64,000 nucleotides of DNA from Nicotiana tabacum. Its lineage: Eukaryota > Streptophyta > Magnoliopsida > Solanales > Solanaceae. The stretch covers positions 101,226,411 to 101,290,410 of the forward strand of contig NC_134084.1 in the NCBI RefSeq assembly GCF_000715075.1, given 5' to 3'. The position numbers and the translations under genes were made by a program. This document shows positions 42,472 to 54,458 of this stretch, in pieces. Each line of letters starts with the position of its first letter. The first letter of the stretch is position 1. The notes beneath the pieces are model-generated. The model had not been told where the DNA came from. It did not search any database and saw only the letters and a list, made by a program, of their open reading frames with translations.

Positions 42472-44197
42472 TAGCCAATTTGACCAAGCTTCTAAAATCA
42501 GTTTATTTTGAAAAGTATTTTTCTCAAAAGTGCGTGTAAAAAAGTACTTTTTGTGAGAAACAGTTTGTGTTTGACTAATTAATTTGAAAAATACTTTTGA
42601 GCAACAATTAGTATTTGGGCTTTTAAAAGAAATTTTCATAAAGCACTATCTTTTAGTAGTAATTAGCCATCTATAAATACCATTTGCTATATTACGGATT
42701 ATAGATACCTTTTATGTGGTTGTATGATGTATTTGATGTATTTAAGCTATTGTATTCATGAATATAATAACAAAAATAGGCGTGAATCAGGGAAGTCTAG
42801 CTAATCAGTTGTTGTATTCGAGTGTATTCGGTTGTATTCATGGCATGAAATATGGGATTACAGCTGGATAGATTACTGTATTCGACTGTATTCACGGCGT
42901 GAAACAGGGGATTACACTGTTTTAAAACGAAAAGTGTATCAATTAACATAATAGACTACTAATATAACTCAACAAACTCAATTATAACACACAAAATTTG
43001 TATTTTCGGTTATAAAAAAGATTCTCAACTGGGAAACCCTCCAAAAACATAGCAATCTTTAGAGAAATTATATAATATATCTGAATACATAAATTATATT
43101 AATTGAAAAAAACATATGAATACATAGAATACAACGAGATACATTGAAATACAATGAAAAAAAAGACAGTGAATAAAATAAAATACACGGAATACAGTGA
43201 GATACATTGAATTACAATGAAAAAAAAGACAATGAATACAATGAAATACATGAAGCCACTCCGACGAATCTGTGGCGGCCTAAGAGGAGAATTGGTTCGA
43301 AAGCTTTGTAACGAAGGATTTCAGGTTGGACTACTCGATTGGGGCGCCGTTGATTTTGATGAGGCCTTTCCACTCCTAGGGCTTGATTTCCATGGCCATT
43401 ACTTTGATTTCGATGGTCGTTGCTTTGATTTCGAACCTCCATATGAAAGAATGACAGATCTAAACAATACACTCTATAGGGATAAAGAACTCATAATTAC
43501 AAAAACAAGCCCTTGAATGACTTGGGAGTGAATGGATAAACATACACTCGAGAAGAGAAGCAGGTGAACAAGAAATTCTCCATAGGATTCTAACTTAGGC
43601 CAGCCAATCTCCTTGTAATTAGAACCAAACTGTTCGCAATTGACTTAAGCCAGTCAATCTTCTTGGGTTGTGATTTTTTGCTTGCTTGCCGGTGAAGATC
43701 CGATGAATTTAGCCGAAGAATTTTTCGACGAGGAGACTATTCGCAATTGATAAGTGTAGTGAAATTCTGGTGGGTATTAAGATAAAGGGTTATGTTTTAC
43801 AATGGGCCGTATCAAAGTAGAGAGAGAAAGAAAATAGTGTAACTGATTAGCGTATTTAGTGGCTTAGGGCTAGGAGGTAACCAAAATTAAATATTTTGAT
43901 ATAAACCTTAAAAAGTATCTATAGAATATAATTTTTTTAAATGATATTTATTTAAAATAAATAAGGTGTTAACCTTTGCTATAGGAGGTAAAAATTCCTA
44001 CTTTTAAGTGTACTTTTCTCAAAATATTTTTGGGAAGAAGTTATTTTTTTCTGCTTCTCAAAAACTTCTTCTACTCAAAAGTATTTTTTTCCTTTTAAAG
44101 GTTTGGCCAAACACCTCAACTTTGAAAAAATAGCACTTTTGTCAATAACAGCAAAAAAATCACTTTTGGCCAAAAAGAAACTTGCCCGAACAGGCTA
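42472..44197. mobile_element. Tourist-like MITE split by another element
   Basis: The ends are TAGCCAATTTGACCAAGCTT and ...TTGCCCGAACAGGCTA with TAA at 42469-42471 and 44198-44200. The left part (42472-42626) and right part (43999-44197) contain the same style of AAAAGTACTTTT and CTTCTCAAAA blocks and would join into a MITE of about 350 bp. The 1.37 kb between them belongs to a Mutator-like insertion. Confidence 0.7.
42627..43998. mobile_element. Mutator-like element inserted in the Tourist-like MITE
   Basis: The left end is AAGAAATTTTCATAAAGC; the right end is GCTATAGGAGGTAAAAATTCC, whose complement (GGAATTTTTACCTCCTATAG) resembles the end of the element at 28417. The flanks share CTTTTAA (42620-42626 and 44001-44007), 7 of 9 bases of a putative 9-bp duplication. 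Internal sequence has GTATTCATGAATA-type blocks shared with 18067-18570. The 99-codon ORF at 43217-43516 has no recognisable motif and is not called as a gene. Confidence 0.55.
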
Positions 44198-44200
44198 TAA

Positions 44201-45059
44201 ATGATAATGAACAATAAAGATTAATTAGACAAATGAGCTTTTTTAAAAATATATTGAATGTATGACGTAAAAACATGTAATGAAGTGGATCTCATCTAAT
44301 TAATACTTTCTTATAGATGATATTCCCGGTGTAAGTTCCTTTTCTTCAAGTCAGATGTTGTATTATCACTACAAGGACTATTGTTAATGAAATTGATATC
44401 CTCTCTTAAAAGTGTATGTAAAGAGGATCATGTAAAAAAATGAGTGTCGGATACAAATCAACATTGAAGAATGTCTGTCCATGTGCTTTACTTCCCCCGT
44501 CCCATTTTAATTGTTGTTTTAACTCAAAAAAATATTCCAAAATAATTGCCAACTTAGGAATTCAAAATTAAATTTATCAATTATTTCCAACTATACTGTT
44601 AGTATTAAAGTATTACTCCCTCCGTTTCAAGAAAAATAATACTTTTCGAATTGCGAGAGTCAAACTTATTAACTTTGACCATAAATTCATATATATAATC
44701 TTTAAGTTTTTTTTAAAGGAATAGCTTACTAAGTTACCTCTATATTTAGTAAACTATATTTTTTATTTTATTTTTTCTAAATGGACATTAAAAGAGCTAA
44801 AGCTGCAATTAGACGGAAGGAGTATTTATCTTCATTGGAAAAAGAGAGAAATGCATGAAAATAAAATATTATGCTTCATAGTTTCATAAATAGCAAAAGC
44901 TAGAAAATATCAAGAGTTTAGAAGAACACTATTCGAACTGAAAATTGACATTATTTTGTTCAATTTGTAAATTAGTTAGGGATCAGAATATCTTACAAGT
45001 TACAATGATATCTCCTCTCTCAACAAAATACAAATTGTAAATTGTTTAATGCTCACTGT
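44201..45059. other. Intergenic sequence around a Stowaway MITE
   Basis: Apart from the MITE at 44616-44822, a half MITE with CCCCCGTCCCATTTTAATTG begins at about 44493. No gene seen. Confidence 0.45.
44616..44822. mobile_element. Stowaway-type MITE
   Basis: The left end is CTCCCTCCGTTTCAAG; the complement of the right end is CTCCTTCCGTCTAATTGC. TA flanks lie at 44614-44615 and 44823-44824. The terminal match covers about 11 bases and then fades. Length 207 bp. Confidence 0.75.
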
Positions 45060-46018
45060 TAGGAGTGACAATTTGAGTCCAAACTCATCTAACCCGCCCA
45101 ACTAATCCAGAGATTAATGGGCTGGGTTACAAACATTTTAGCTCATGAGTCAATTTGGGTTGAGCCCAAATTAACCCATTATTTTTTATAGCCCATTCTG
45201 ACCCATTTAACAGTCCAAATACAACCTATGAAACTCACCAAAAACAAAAGATCTCAACCCAACTTATCTAGAAATTTACTTAGTTGCCCCAATTTTTTTT
45301 TATTTTTATTTTCAATTTTTTTTCTGCACCACCCATCCATCCCTACCCCCACCCCCACCCACCCCACAAACCCCCTAAAAAATTTTTTATGCTTTTTTTA
45401 CTTTTTTTTATATTTTTAATTTTCTGTTTTTTGTTTTATGCACCACCCCCGCACCATCCACGCCCTCACCCCCGCAAAACCCCCTCCCCTAAAAAAATTT
45501 TACTTTTTTTTTGTATTTTCAATTTTCAATTTTTTTATTTTTCTACATCACCCACCCACCCTACCCCTACCCCCCCTCCCCTCAAAAAATTTTTTTTACT
45601 TTTTTTTTGTATTTTTAATTTTTATTTTTTTTATTTTTCTGCACCACCCACCCACAACCCCCGCCAAAACCCCTCAATTTTTTTTTTTACTTTTTTTTTA
45701 TAATTTCAATTTTCTGTTTTATATTTTTTTCGTTTTTCTGCACCATCCACCCACCCCAACCCCCCAACCCCACCCATAAAATATTTGTCAGCTCACATAT
45801 TTTAAGGTAAAAGATTTTTTTTTATTCAAGATGAGCATGGTTCTAAAACATGGGTCAAGTTGGGCGGGTTGGATTATGACCCATTGTTTAGCCCATCTTG
45901 ACCCAACCCATCTTAACCTAAATACACTTTAGACTGGGTTGGGCAATGACTCATTTATTGACCTAACCCATCTTGACCCGCCCAAATTCAGCTCAACCCG
46001 CCCATTTGCCACCCCTAC
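45060..46018. mobile_element. hAT-like element with an internal C-rich tandem array
   Basis: The ends are TAGGAGTGACAATTTGAG and ...CGCCCATTTGCCACCCCTA, matching the hAT-like MITE at 27600 in sequence. Both arms are filled with GACCCA/TGGGTC-type blocks in opposite orientation. The flanking 8-mers (CTCACTGT and CAGTCACT) match only with a shift, so the duplication is unclear. Length 959 bp; reading frames inside come from poly-T and poly-C tracts. Confidence 0.65.
45325..45780 (+). repeat. Five-unit tandem array (C-rich / T-rich)
   Basis: Units begin at TRCAYCACCC-like sites at about 45325, 45439, 45544, 45640 and 45739, spaced 96-114 bp. Each has a C-rich half (CACCCACCC type) followed by AAAAAATTTT and a T-rich half. 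The array gives strong strand asymmetry. Confidence 0.75.
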
Positions 46019-46337
46019 AGTCACTGCAAATACTCGCTTTATCAGATCCATGTGAACACGTTAAAATTCCAATTTTGTAGCTCTGAGGTATTCCCATCAA
46101 ACCAGGTGGAACAATATGTGGAATTTGGAGAATTACCAATATTTGTGACAACTCTTTTGACCTTTACAAACACTTTGATTTTGCTTAGATTTTTGTATAG
46201 AGATTTAAGGATAGTTTATGTCTGATATGAGTTGCTTGTTATTAGCAGCATTGCTTGGGTAATACAAATTATTTTTCTTTGATATTACTCATCTAAGTTT
46301 GTTTCTCTTTGTAGACATAATAATAGAGAAAATTATA

Positions 46338-46392
46338 CTTCCTCCGTTTCAAAATGATTATTTTACTCAATCTTTTTGAACAAAGGAGGTAG
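46338..46392. mobile_element. 55-bp Stowaway relic
   Basis: CTTCCTCCGTTTCAAAATGA at the left and CAAAGGAGGTAG at the right, between TA dinucleotides (46336-46337 and 46393-46394). Most of the interior is lost. Confidence 0.5.
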
Positions 46393-46659
46393 TAATTATT
46401 CATGGTTGTTTCAAATATTAAGCCTGGATAATTGATATCTAGAGCTTTATAAATAGGGCTTAATTCCCCAGCACCTACTTCATGTGGATTTGCATGACGA
46501 CTTAATGTATTTGTCAAGTGCTTTTCTCAGATTATTAGATATTGCTATTGTAGAGGGACATTTTTTTTAGTTCTCACCAATATCTGAAGTAAAATAAGTA
46601 ACACTAAGGTTTAAATTTTTTAGGGGAAATGGACTATATTTGCAGCAATGTGATGATGA

Positions 46660-49600
46660 TGTGAGCACGTTATTTTTGTTTACACGACAATTACTCCAAA
46701 AGAAATCGAAAAATAAAACAAATGGTTTTGTTGTACAATTTTTGGAGTTTACGTGGCACTTTTGGCAGTTATTCGTAGTTTTGTTTGTGATTGTTTAGTT
46801 TTGTCAAATAAAAATACAAAAAATATATGTCGCGTGTGAGTTTAGGATATCGTTCTACCATTAGGAATTAATCAAACCATAATTTGGTTTTAAAAAGAAA
46901 AATCACAAAAAATATGCATCTTTTATTCTATTTGTTGTCATTGAGTGATTTTATTTTAATTAAATGTTTAATGTGTGTGATAATTGTTGTTTAAGTATTA
47001 ATTAATATTTGTATAGTTTTATTTTGATTTTACAATTTAGTTAGGAATTTTATTTAGAAATTAAAAGAAGGAAAAGAAAGGAGTTTAAATTGAAGAAAAC
47101 CCGGATTTGGGCTCATGTCAAACCAAAGAAAATCAGGCCCAAAGCTATACATTGACCCAGTCCTTGGCCCAGCCCCTCAGACGAACGAAACAACGTCATT
47201 TCGGGAGCTTTGATCTGAGCCGTTCATCTCCCTTGATCCCACGGTCTTAAACACGCCTCATAGCCCGACCCGTTCCCGTTTGAGATCGACCCAGTCTCAC
47301 GTTTTAAACCACACGACGTCGTTCCCATTGACGAAAGGATCCTGGCCATTTATCCCACTTGATCCAACGGCCAGGATCAAACAACCCACCCCGTATATAA
47401 TTCCTCATCCCTCACCCCGCACCCCCGAGCCAGACCACCTCCCCCAACTTCGTCTCCCTCACCAAACCCAAACCCCTTAGAACCCTAGCACCGCCCCCCT
47501 TTCCCCTCACCGTAAACCCGGCGGCAACAACGCCGGTGACCACCAGACTAACACCCCTAGTACACCTCGACCCCCTGAACATGGATCCACAAGCCATGGG
47601 TCTCGAATCTTCCCCCACCGTCTCGAATCTTCGTTTGAAGATTTGAGCCGGACCCCAACCCATACCAAACCCCCCCAAATCCATGCCAGGTACTCCCCTG
47701 ACCTCCCTCGTGACCAAACCAAGCTTGGTTTGGTCCGAATCTAACCAGAAAACCTCGAGTCCCAAATCCGTCCTAAGAACCCTAGAAATCCAAAAACTGA
47801 GTTGTTGTCCAATTAAACAAGATGTTTGGGGTCTAATAGACCTTAATCGAAGTGTTCTCAGTTGAGAACACTTTGATTAAAGTCCATTCAAACCCCAAAA
47901 GAGGTTCGATTCAAAGTCCGAGGCAGGGTCAATTCTTTAAGGTATTTCTTTTTCTTTTCCTTGTCAGTTCATGTTGCTTGTTATGATTAAATGTTGGTTC
48001 ATGTGTCCAAATGTTTAGTTAATTTATTTTGTATTTTTTGTGTCAACTATTCTGTCCATTTTGCCCGGACCTTTTATTTGGTCGAGTTTTTCTCTATTTA
48101 ACTGATTGGGTGTATGTGTGTAAACCATATAATCGATTGAAAATGAATTTGGTCGATTAATTAGTTTCGGGGTTAATTTTGTTTTGACAGTACAATTTGA
48201 ACCCCCTGTGATTACTGTTCGATTCTGATTCATTGGGTATTGATTGAATGTGTGGTAATTCGCCTAGTCGTTTCGATATATGTCGTCAATTAGTTTCAGC
48301 TTTGAATGATAATAATTTGACTCATGTTGTTTGTTTTCTGCTGAAGTTGTTTGAATCCATTTAAGAATTGAGTATAGCTGCTTGCAGTTTGTTCAGTTTG
48401 AATCAGAAATCATTTAAGGACTGGTTTATAGCTGCAGTTTGGTATAGATTTCAGAATTTAGTTTGATTTGGTGGCATGTTTACTCACTTTTGACCTTGTA
48501 CAGCATGTGTTTTGTCAGTTGTTAATGAATTAGAGTAGGATGGCGGCATGTGCTGTCAGGGAGTATTCATGCTGCCCATACTTGCTAATTAGAATAAGGG
48601 ACATGCCACTTTAGCAATAAAAAAGGGGGCTGTCAGGGGAATCTCATGGGAGGGTTACCTTTCTTTAGTTTTTGAGTGGAAAAACAGAAAAGAGAACATG
48701 GGGGGAGTTCAGTTTTAAATGAGAGACGAACAGGCTGGAAAGAGGGGAATTCCTTTCTATAAAAACAGGAAAGTCTCCATTGGTTCAGGACGGACATTAG
48801 GAGTTCGAAAAAAGAAAGAAAAAGAGTTGAAAGAGAGGCAGAACAATCAGAAAAAGAGAGGGGTTTAGACAGTTTTCAGCCATCAAAAACCTCTCTAAAA
48901 AATCTATCTCCCTTTAAGTTTTCAGCAGATAAAGAATCAGAAATAGAGGGGATTTGTGGTCGGACCAAGAGTCTAGAACCAGAAACTGGGCAAAGACCTA
49001 AGATTTTAAAACCAGAAAAAGGATATAGAGAGAGTGGTTTCTGTATAAAGAGAGAGTTGTTTCAAGTTCGGTTGAGTCTTTTTGGTGTTGATTTTTGCTG
49101 TTGGGTTTACAAATCATTTCGGGCTTTGTTGGAGTGTTGTTTTCTGTTTTGGAATTGGTTGCTGTTAGTTTGAATCTGCTGTTGCTGCTGTGACTTAGTG
49201 CTGTTGCTGCTGCCATTTCTTTGCTGCTGTTGATTTTTTCTACTTTCCCCTTCTTCTTGTTGTTTCAACATCCAGGTACACGGTTTAAGCTCACCCTGAT
49301 GTAACTTTGAATTTGAATGAAATGAAGCCACATTCCTGATCTGAGCATGTTCTACACGCTTGTAGTTATGAGCATTCAACTGATTTGTAGTTGTTCAATA
49401 TTTAGTTTGTTAGGAAGTGGTTTGCTGTGAGCTTTGTTATCAGTAACCTACTATGGACTGAAAACTGATTTTTAGTTTAAATTCATGCTAGATGTTGTAG
49501 TTAAATTTAGAATAGGAAACCAATATTCTTCCACTTGTCTCTACATTTATAGCTCCTGTACATTTAGCTGTTGAACATCAAAGGTTAACTAAAACAGGCA

Positions 49601-50790
49601 AATGATTTTGGAATCTGTAATTCCCACGTGTAACGACGTATTAGTAATGAATGGAAGTTCATACATTAGCTTTGTTTTGTTAAAATCTCAATGCCAACTT
49701 CAATATGATCTCCTAGTCATTTTATTACTCTCAATAACATTACGAAACCCATAAGTAGATAATTAGGAAGGGAGTTTTTTTGTACGTACAACCAGAAATA
49801 AACAATCGGTATTTGTTAATTTGAATAGGTACGCACTACCCTTTTTTGGATGATTACTAAATGCATGACATAACTACTTAACATATTTTCATTTCCTGTA
49901 AATTAGAATTCCATTTGGGCTGGGTTTAAAGGTTTGTGACTGACTATCTTTCGTACATATTTGAGCGCAACTTTCACGTTTACGTTCGTATGGATCTAAT
50001 GACTAAGAAGTTACATCCTTTTCAAACTTGCAATTAAGTAGGATCTTTCCTTATCTAGAGACAAACATAATAAAAAATGTAGTCACTGTAGGTTTATCCT
50101 TTAAAAAATGAGACGAGCCTCGCCAAGTACAGATGCAAATTGCGGGGCCCTCAATAATTGGTTGTAATAAATATTTAGATTTCTTGGGATGGGCTGTTTA
50201 GTGAACTTCACCGCTTTCCCTAAAGATAACAAACGCGTTAGACTCTTTAGGCGCGATTTAATTAAATTACATTCTTAAATTCGGGTGCGCATTTATGCGA
50301 CCCAAATCCCAATCTCAGCGGAGTCGGAATGTATTAACAACCACGGGCGCATTGATTGTGACGTGGTTCGAGACGCATTTTCATGACGTTACAATTCTAT
50401 AAAAAATAAATGATAATAATAAAAGCGGTTTAAACTTAATAAAAGCACATAAGTCATAACATGTATTTTAATCAGATTTTTAGCCATTATAACAATTTAA
50501 GCGACCATGCTAGAACCACGGGATTCGAGGGTACCGAACACCTTCCCTCGGGTCAACAAAATTCCTTACTTAGAATTTCTGGTTCGCAGACTTCATTTGG
50601 AAAGTCGAAAATTTCCTCGATTTGGGATTCAAGATAAATCGGTGACTTGGGACACCAAAAGCCAAACCTTTCCCAAGTGGCGACTCTAAATTAAATAAAT
50701 AATCTCATTTCGAATATTGTCACTTAAATTGGAAAAACTCTTCTCGCGCATTTACTCTTCGGGGCGGGCGCGCAAAAAGGAGGTGTGACA
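46660..50790 (+). mobile_element. 4.1-kb solo LTR of a Ty3/gypsy-type element
   Basis: Begins TGTGAGCACG and ends AAAAAGGAGGTGTGACA, the same ends as the complement of the LTR at 31572-34167. The flanking bases are ATGA/ATGAT on both sides (46656-46659 and from 50791), compatible with a short duplication, though the ATGATGAT context makes its length ambiguous. A TATA box lies at 48758-48765, and a block shared with the 31572 LTR spans about 50100-50790. A C-rich stretch at 47150-47720 contains several overlapping ORFs without recognisable domains. Confidence 0.75.
48758..48765 (+). promoter_or_regulatory. TATA box of the 4.1-kb LTR
   Basis: TATAAAAA in the phrase TTTCTATAAAAACAGG, followed downstream by a purine-rich leader-like stretch. 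A second candidate (GTATATAATT) lies at about 47393. Confidence 0.4.
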
Positions 50791-51111
50791 ATGATGATAA
50801 TTATATTGTTAGAAAAAGTAATAGTATATGAAAACAAATAAATAATACTACTAACAATTTTTCTATAAATAATTATTTATCAATTAAATAATCAAAAGAA
50901 AAACAAACTCAAAGGAGAAATAGAGGAGATTACCGTATCTTATACTACTTAAACAAGTATAGAAACGAAAGTAACTTTACCATCATTGATAAAGCTTATT
51001 AGGCAATGAATGTAAAGAGTTTGATTTGATATTTGTTTCCTCCCTCTCCCATTAGCTTTAAGGCCAACTGTTTCACTTTTTTATTTAAAAGGCAACAACG
51101 GTTAAACATTA

Positions 51112-51372
51112 TTCCTTCGGTCCAAAAGAAGTGTTTTTTTGACTTTTTTCTTGTAGTTCAAAATAAGTAATTTTTTTTAGATTTTAAGAATGAATTAATT
51201 ATTTTTTTTCTACATTGCCCTTGGAGTAATTAATGTAGGAGTATGTGTTAGGAGTATTTATGTGAAGAGATAGTAAATATTGCTATGGTCAATTTCATTA
51301 CTAATTAATGTTAAAAGGTGAATAATATGTGTGAAAACAACCAAAAAATCACTTATTTTGGACCGGAGGGAG
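51112..51372. mobile_element. Stowaway-type MITE
   Basis: The left end is TTCCTTCGGTCCAAAAGAAG; the complement of the right end is CTCCCTCCGGTCCAAAATAA. TA flanks both sides (51110-51111 and 51373-51374). Length 261 bp. Confidence 0.85.
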
Positions 51373-51779
51373 TAATAACTAATACTCACATAATGAATTG
51401 CATCCCTTCAAATAAAATGGTATTTTTATTTAAATAGTTTAAATTATTTAAAGAGTATTTAAGTAATTTACTTTTTGAGTTTTGGGCTTCCCATAATTAG
51501 TTTTTCCAAATTATAAATCAATATTGAGAGTTAATATATTTTTAAATTTTTTTATTAAAATTTGATTAGGGCCGTAAACATTCAATTTCAATCACAATAG
51601 GTCAGACTCCTTCCCTAAATTGAATGGACACAACTTTTAAGAAAGGACACTTTAAATATATTAGCTTCTTTTTATTTTTATGCATTTCTTAAATAAAATA
51701 TTTACGTCATTTAGAATGGTAATTTGGTAATTCAACTTTTAATTTATGAGCTTCCCACTTTTATAATAACTAGTCTCTG

Positions 51780-51938
51780 AACGCACGTGTGTATCATGTG
51801 TTAAAAGTATAAAGTTCTAATATGGGAGGATATTTTTTTAGTTTTGTAGTTATTTGCAGATATTATTTTAATTATAATATCTTTTCATAAAAGGTCGGTC
51901 AAAATAATATAGGACAACTATAAAAATAATATAGGAGA
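51780..51938 (-). mobile_element. Very small Helitron-like element
   Basis: On the minus strand it starts TCTCCTATATTATTTT, preceded by A, and ends GATACACACGTGCGTTCAGA-GA-CTAG, followed by T. The 159-bp unit therefore meets the Helitron rules: 5' TC, an imperfect 3' hairpin, CTAG and insertion between A and T. There is no coding capacity. Confidence 0.5.
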
Positions 51939-52014
51939 TCGTTAGGGTCATTTTCTTCTACTCAAACAAGTTAGTTAAGAAAGACAAAAACTCTCTATCT
52001 CTCAGCCTGATTTA

Positions 52015-52215
52015 GAGCCCGTTTGGATTGACTTAAAAAAGTGATTTTTAAGTAGAAATAACTTTTAAGCCAAAAAGCAATGCCCAACTTATTGTTTTTG
52101 GCTTGTTTTAAGTAGTTTTATTTAATTTTAAGCACTTTTTAACTGTCAAACACTGAAAAAGCTAAAAATAACTTAAAAGTTGATTTGACCAGCTTAAAAG
52201 CCAATCCAAATATCC
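52015..52215. mobile_element. MITE with GTTTGGATTG inverted ends
   Basis: The left end is GAGCCCGTTTGGATTGACTT; the complement of the right end is TTTGGATTGGCTTTTAAGC. Interior blocks (AAGTTATTT, AAGCACTTTTTAA) are AT-rich. The outermost right bases have decayed, so no duplication can be read. Length about 200 bp. Confidence 0.55.
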
Positions 52216-53117
52216 TAATTGACTGGCTAAATTAAGCGTGCACACAAAAAAAAAAAAAGAGAGAGAGAGAGAGAGATGATATATAGATGGCTAAAAATTG
52301 TGGCAACCACATTGCATTTATAAATGGTCTCAAACTTTGTTTCTTTTTTGTCTATTTTTATCTTCTTTTCCTAAATGTAGATTGTTCTGTACTATCAGTA
52401 ATATAATTATTTGTGCAGTCAAACTATTCATATTACTAAAGAATATGCAATAATACGACCTACATGAGCAACACACATAAGGAAAAAGAATCTTGACTTG
52501 CGACAAAAACATACCAAGTCGTGAATAACTAAAAAAGAATGAGTGTTCATTCTTAATTATGGTTTAGTATAATAGAGGCTAAATTCTTCCACAAAAACAT
52601 TTGTTTGGATGTCATCAGTTAATTAGTTCTACATCATATCACTGTATACTACATTTCTTCTAGCAAATTAAATAAACTGGCTAAACTATTTGTTATCGAC
52701 TTCATATCAAAGGCTCGAGAGCTGTAGTTAAGGACAAAGAAATTATTAACTCCCCACAACCCTTGTTGATATAAACTATTTGTTATCAAACACATTACTA
52801 ACTCTAGTTTTCAATTTCAACCAAATTATTTCAAATTTCAAAAGAACTTTCGTCGAGTAAAACTTAAAGAATTCTGATAACAAACATAAAACCTGAGCTC
52901 TGAATTCATTCCCATCTGAAAACCCCACATTATTCTTATAAACACTGATTGTGCACTTATTCTTTTAAAAAAAAGAACTGGAAAATATTTCCTGACTTAG
53001 CAAGCACAAATATCAAAACTTCTTTGAGCCCATAGCTTATAGCATATTATCATCTCCACACACGTCTTTGATGATACACAACTTTCAGCTCTTTGATGCA
53101 TTATACTGGTACCATCT

Positions 53118-53255
53118 GATGTCTCTCTATCAAGAGGACGAAGATGCAACCGCAACAAAAGTAGCAATATATTCAGGGAGAGCTTTGACGTCTCTCTAGC
53201 AAGAGGACGAAGACGCAACTGCAATAAAAGTAGCAATATATTCAGGGAGAGCTTT
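53118..53255. repeat. 69-bp tandem duplication
   Basis: Two adjacent copies (53118-53186 and 53187-53255) differ at about five positions. Both contain GTCTCTCTANCAAGAGGACG and TAGCAATATATTCAGGGAG. The length is a multiple of three, but neither strand gives a protein I recognise. Could be a fragment of an old gene or regulatory DNA. Confidence 0.85.
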
Positions 53256-54458
53256 GTGACCATTTGTATTTCGATTTGTATTTTCTCTTCTTCAAAAGTT
53301 TCATGAATTGAGTTAATAATGTAATAAGTTGCACAATTTATTAATTAATTAATTAATTAAGAATACTAAAAGTTCACAAACTCCAAAGGTGCCAGATACA
53401 TTTATATTATTTAGTGCTTTTACATATTAATGTTGAAGAGATAATGTCTTTTTTAAAGAATCTAATTACGGTAGGAAGCAGAAGAGACTAGTAACTTGAA
53501 TGTCAGTTACCACGAAATATTTATATTTATATAATAGAAATAGGCTCACAGTCATTGGTAATGAATTGAGCAGCAATAGATTTTCGAATATAATTGCTAT
53601 ACAATTTTGAATGTAGAATAATAAATAAAATACTCAAGTTTGCATAGACAATTTTGAAGAAGTCCAAAGGCCTTATTAAAAGTTGGTCATCTTAATGGGT
53701 CCCCATTCTAATTTAAATTTTTATTTATTTTTTATTTTCATTGGAATGTATATTTACCTCTTTATACATAAATATTGTTTGAATATTTTTTTAATTTAAG
53801 GGTAAAATCGTCACTCAGTCTTTGATGGGTAAATTTGTAAATTAACTTTGACTTAAGGTGTTCACATTTATAATATAGTATGAAATAATGTATTTTCGTT
53901 AATAATGCGCCTATTGAGGTTCGAACAGATGCCAGCTGAAGTCCAAATCAAAATATATTTTGATCATCTCATTAACATTAATACAGCTTAAATAAACATT
54001 TTGATAATCTTGCAAATCATATATGGAAAGTAAAAATGGTTTACACACCCAAAGCATCAGCGATACTTAATTTGGATTATTCATCGAATAAAGTTTAGGA
54101 AAAGTAACTTATTCTTTGTTCTACAACATCAATTTCGAGCAATACACAGTGTTTTTTTTTCCTCCTAATTAAAACCTCTAAAATATTCCTAGACAAACAA
54201 ACTTCCTCCCAATCTTAAGTCCCTAGCTAGTTTTAAACACACCATGCATGACAAATGAAGTATAGTTTATAAGAAAAAAGAAAAAAAAGGAATCTTTAGT
54301 TGAAAATAACAACCAAGAATACCTATGTTAAAATCCTAACATGTACATTTTGTTAAATATCGCCTTACCTCTCAATATAAAACTTTTTAATGCGAATTCG
54401 AACTTTGATTGGCCCCAAATACAAATACTGAACACCGAATAAAGGAAAAAAAAGAAGA
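53256..54458. other. 3' flank of the HD-Zip gene
   Basis: A short TTAA-type microsatellite lies at about 53339-53360. The stretch next to 54458 should contain the 3' untranslated region of the minus-strand gene. No other feature recognised. Confidence 0.45.

Larger units (their letters stand above)
50791..53117. other. Intergenic sequence with several small transposons
   Basis: Besides the elements listed separately (51112-51372, 51780-51938, 52015-52215), only AT-rich DNA and a short (GA)n run at about 52257-52277 are seen. Confidence 0.45.

Noticed and set aside
43217..43516. 99-codon ORF rich in Asp/Phe
   Set aside because: No recognisable motif, inside a Mutator-like element, with an equally long ORF on the opposite strand; codon structure not convincing.
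45228..45779. Overlapping proline/phenylalanine-rich ORFs
   Set aside because: They are translations of the C-rich/T-rich tandem array in all frames and carry no domain.
47280..47865. Cluster of ORFs in a C-rich region, resembling a promoter with a first exon
   Set aside because: It lies inside a well-bounded LTR; frames overlap on both strands and show no domain. The possibility of acquired host DNA is noted as a finding instead.
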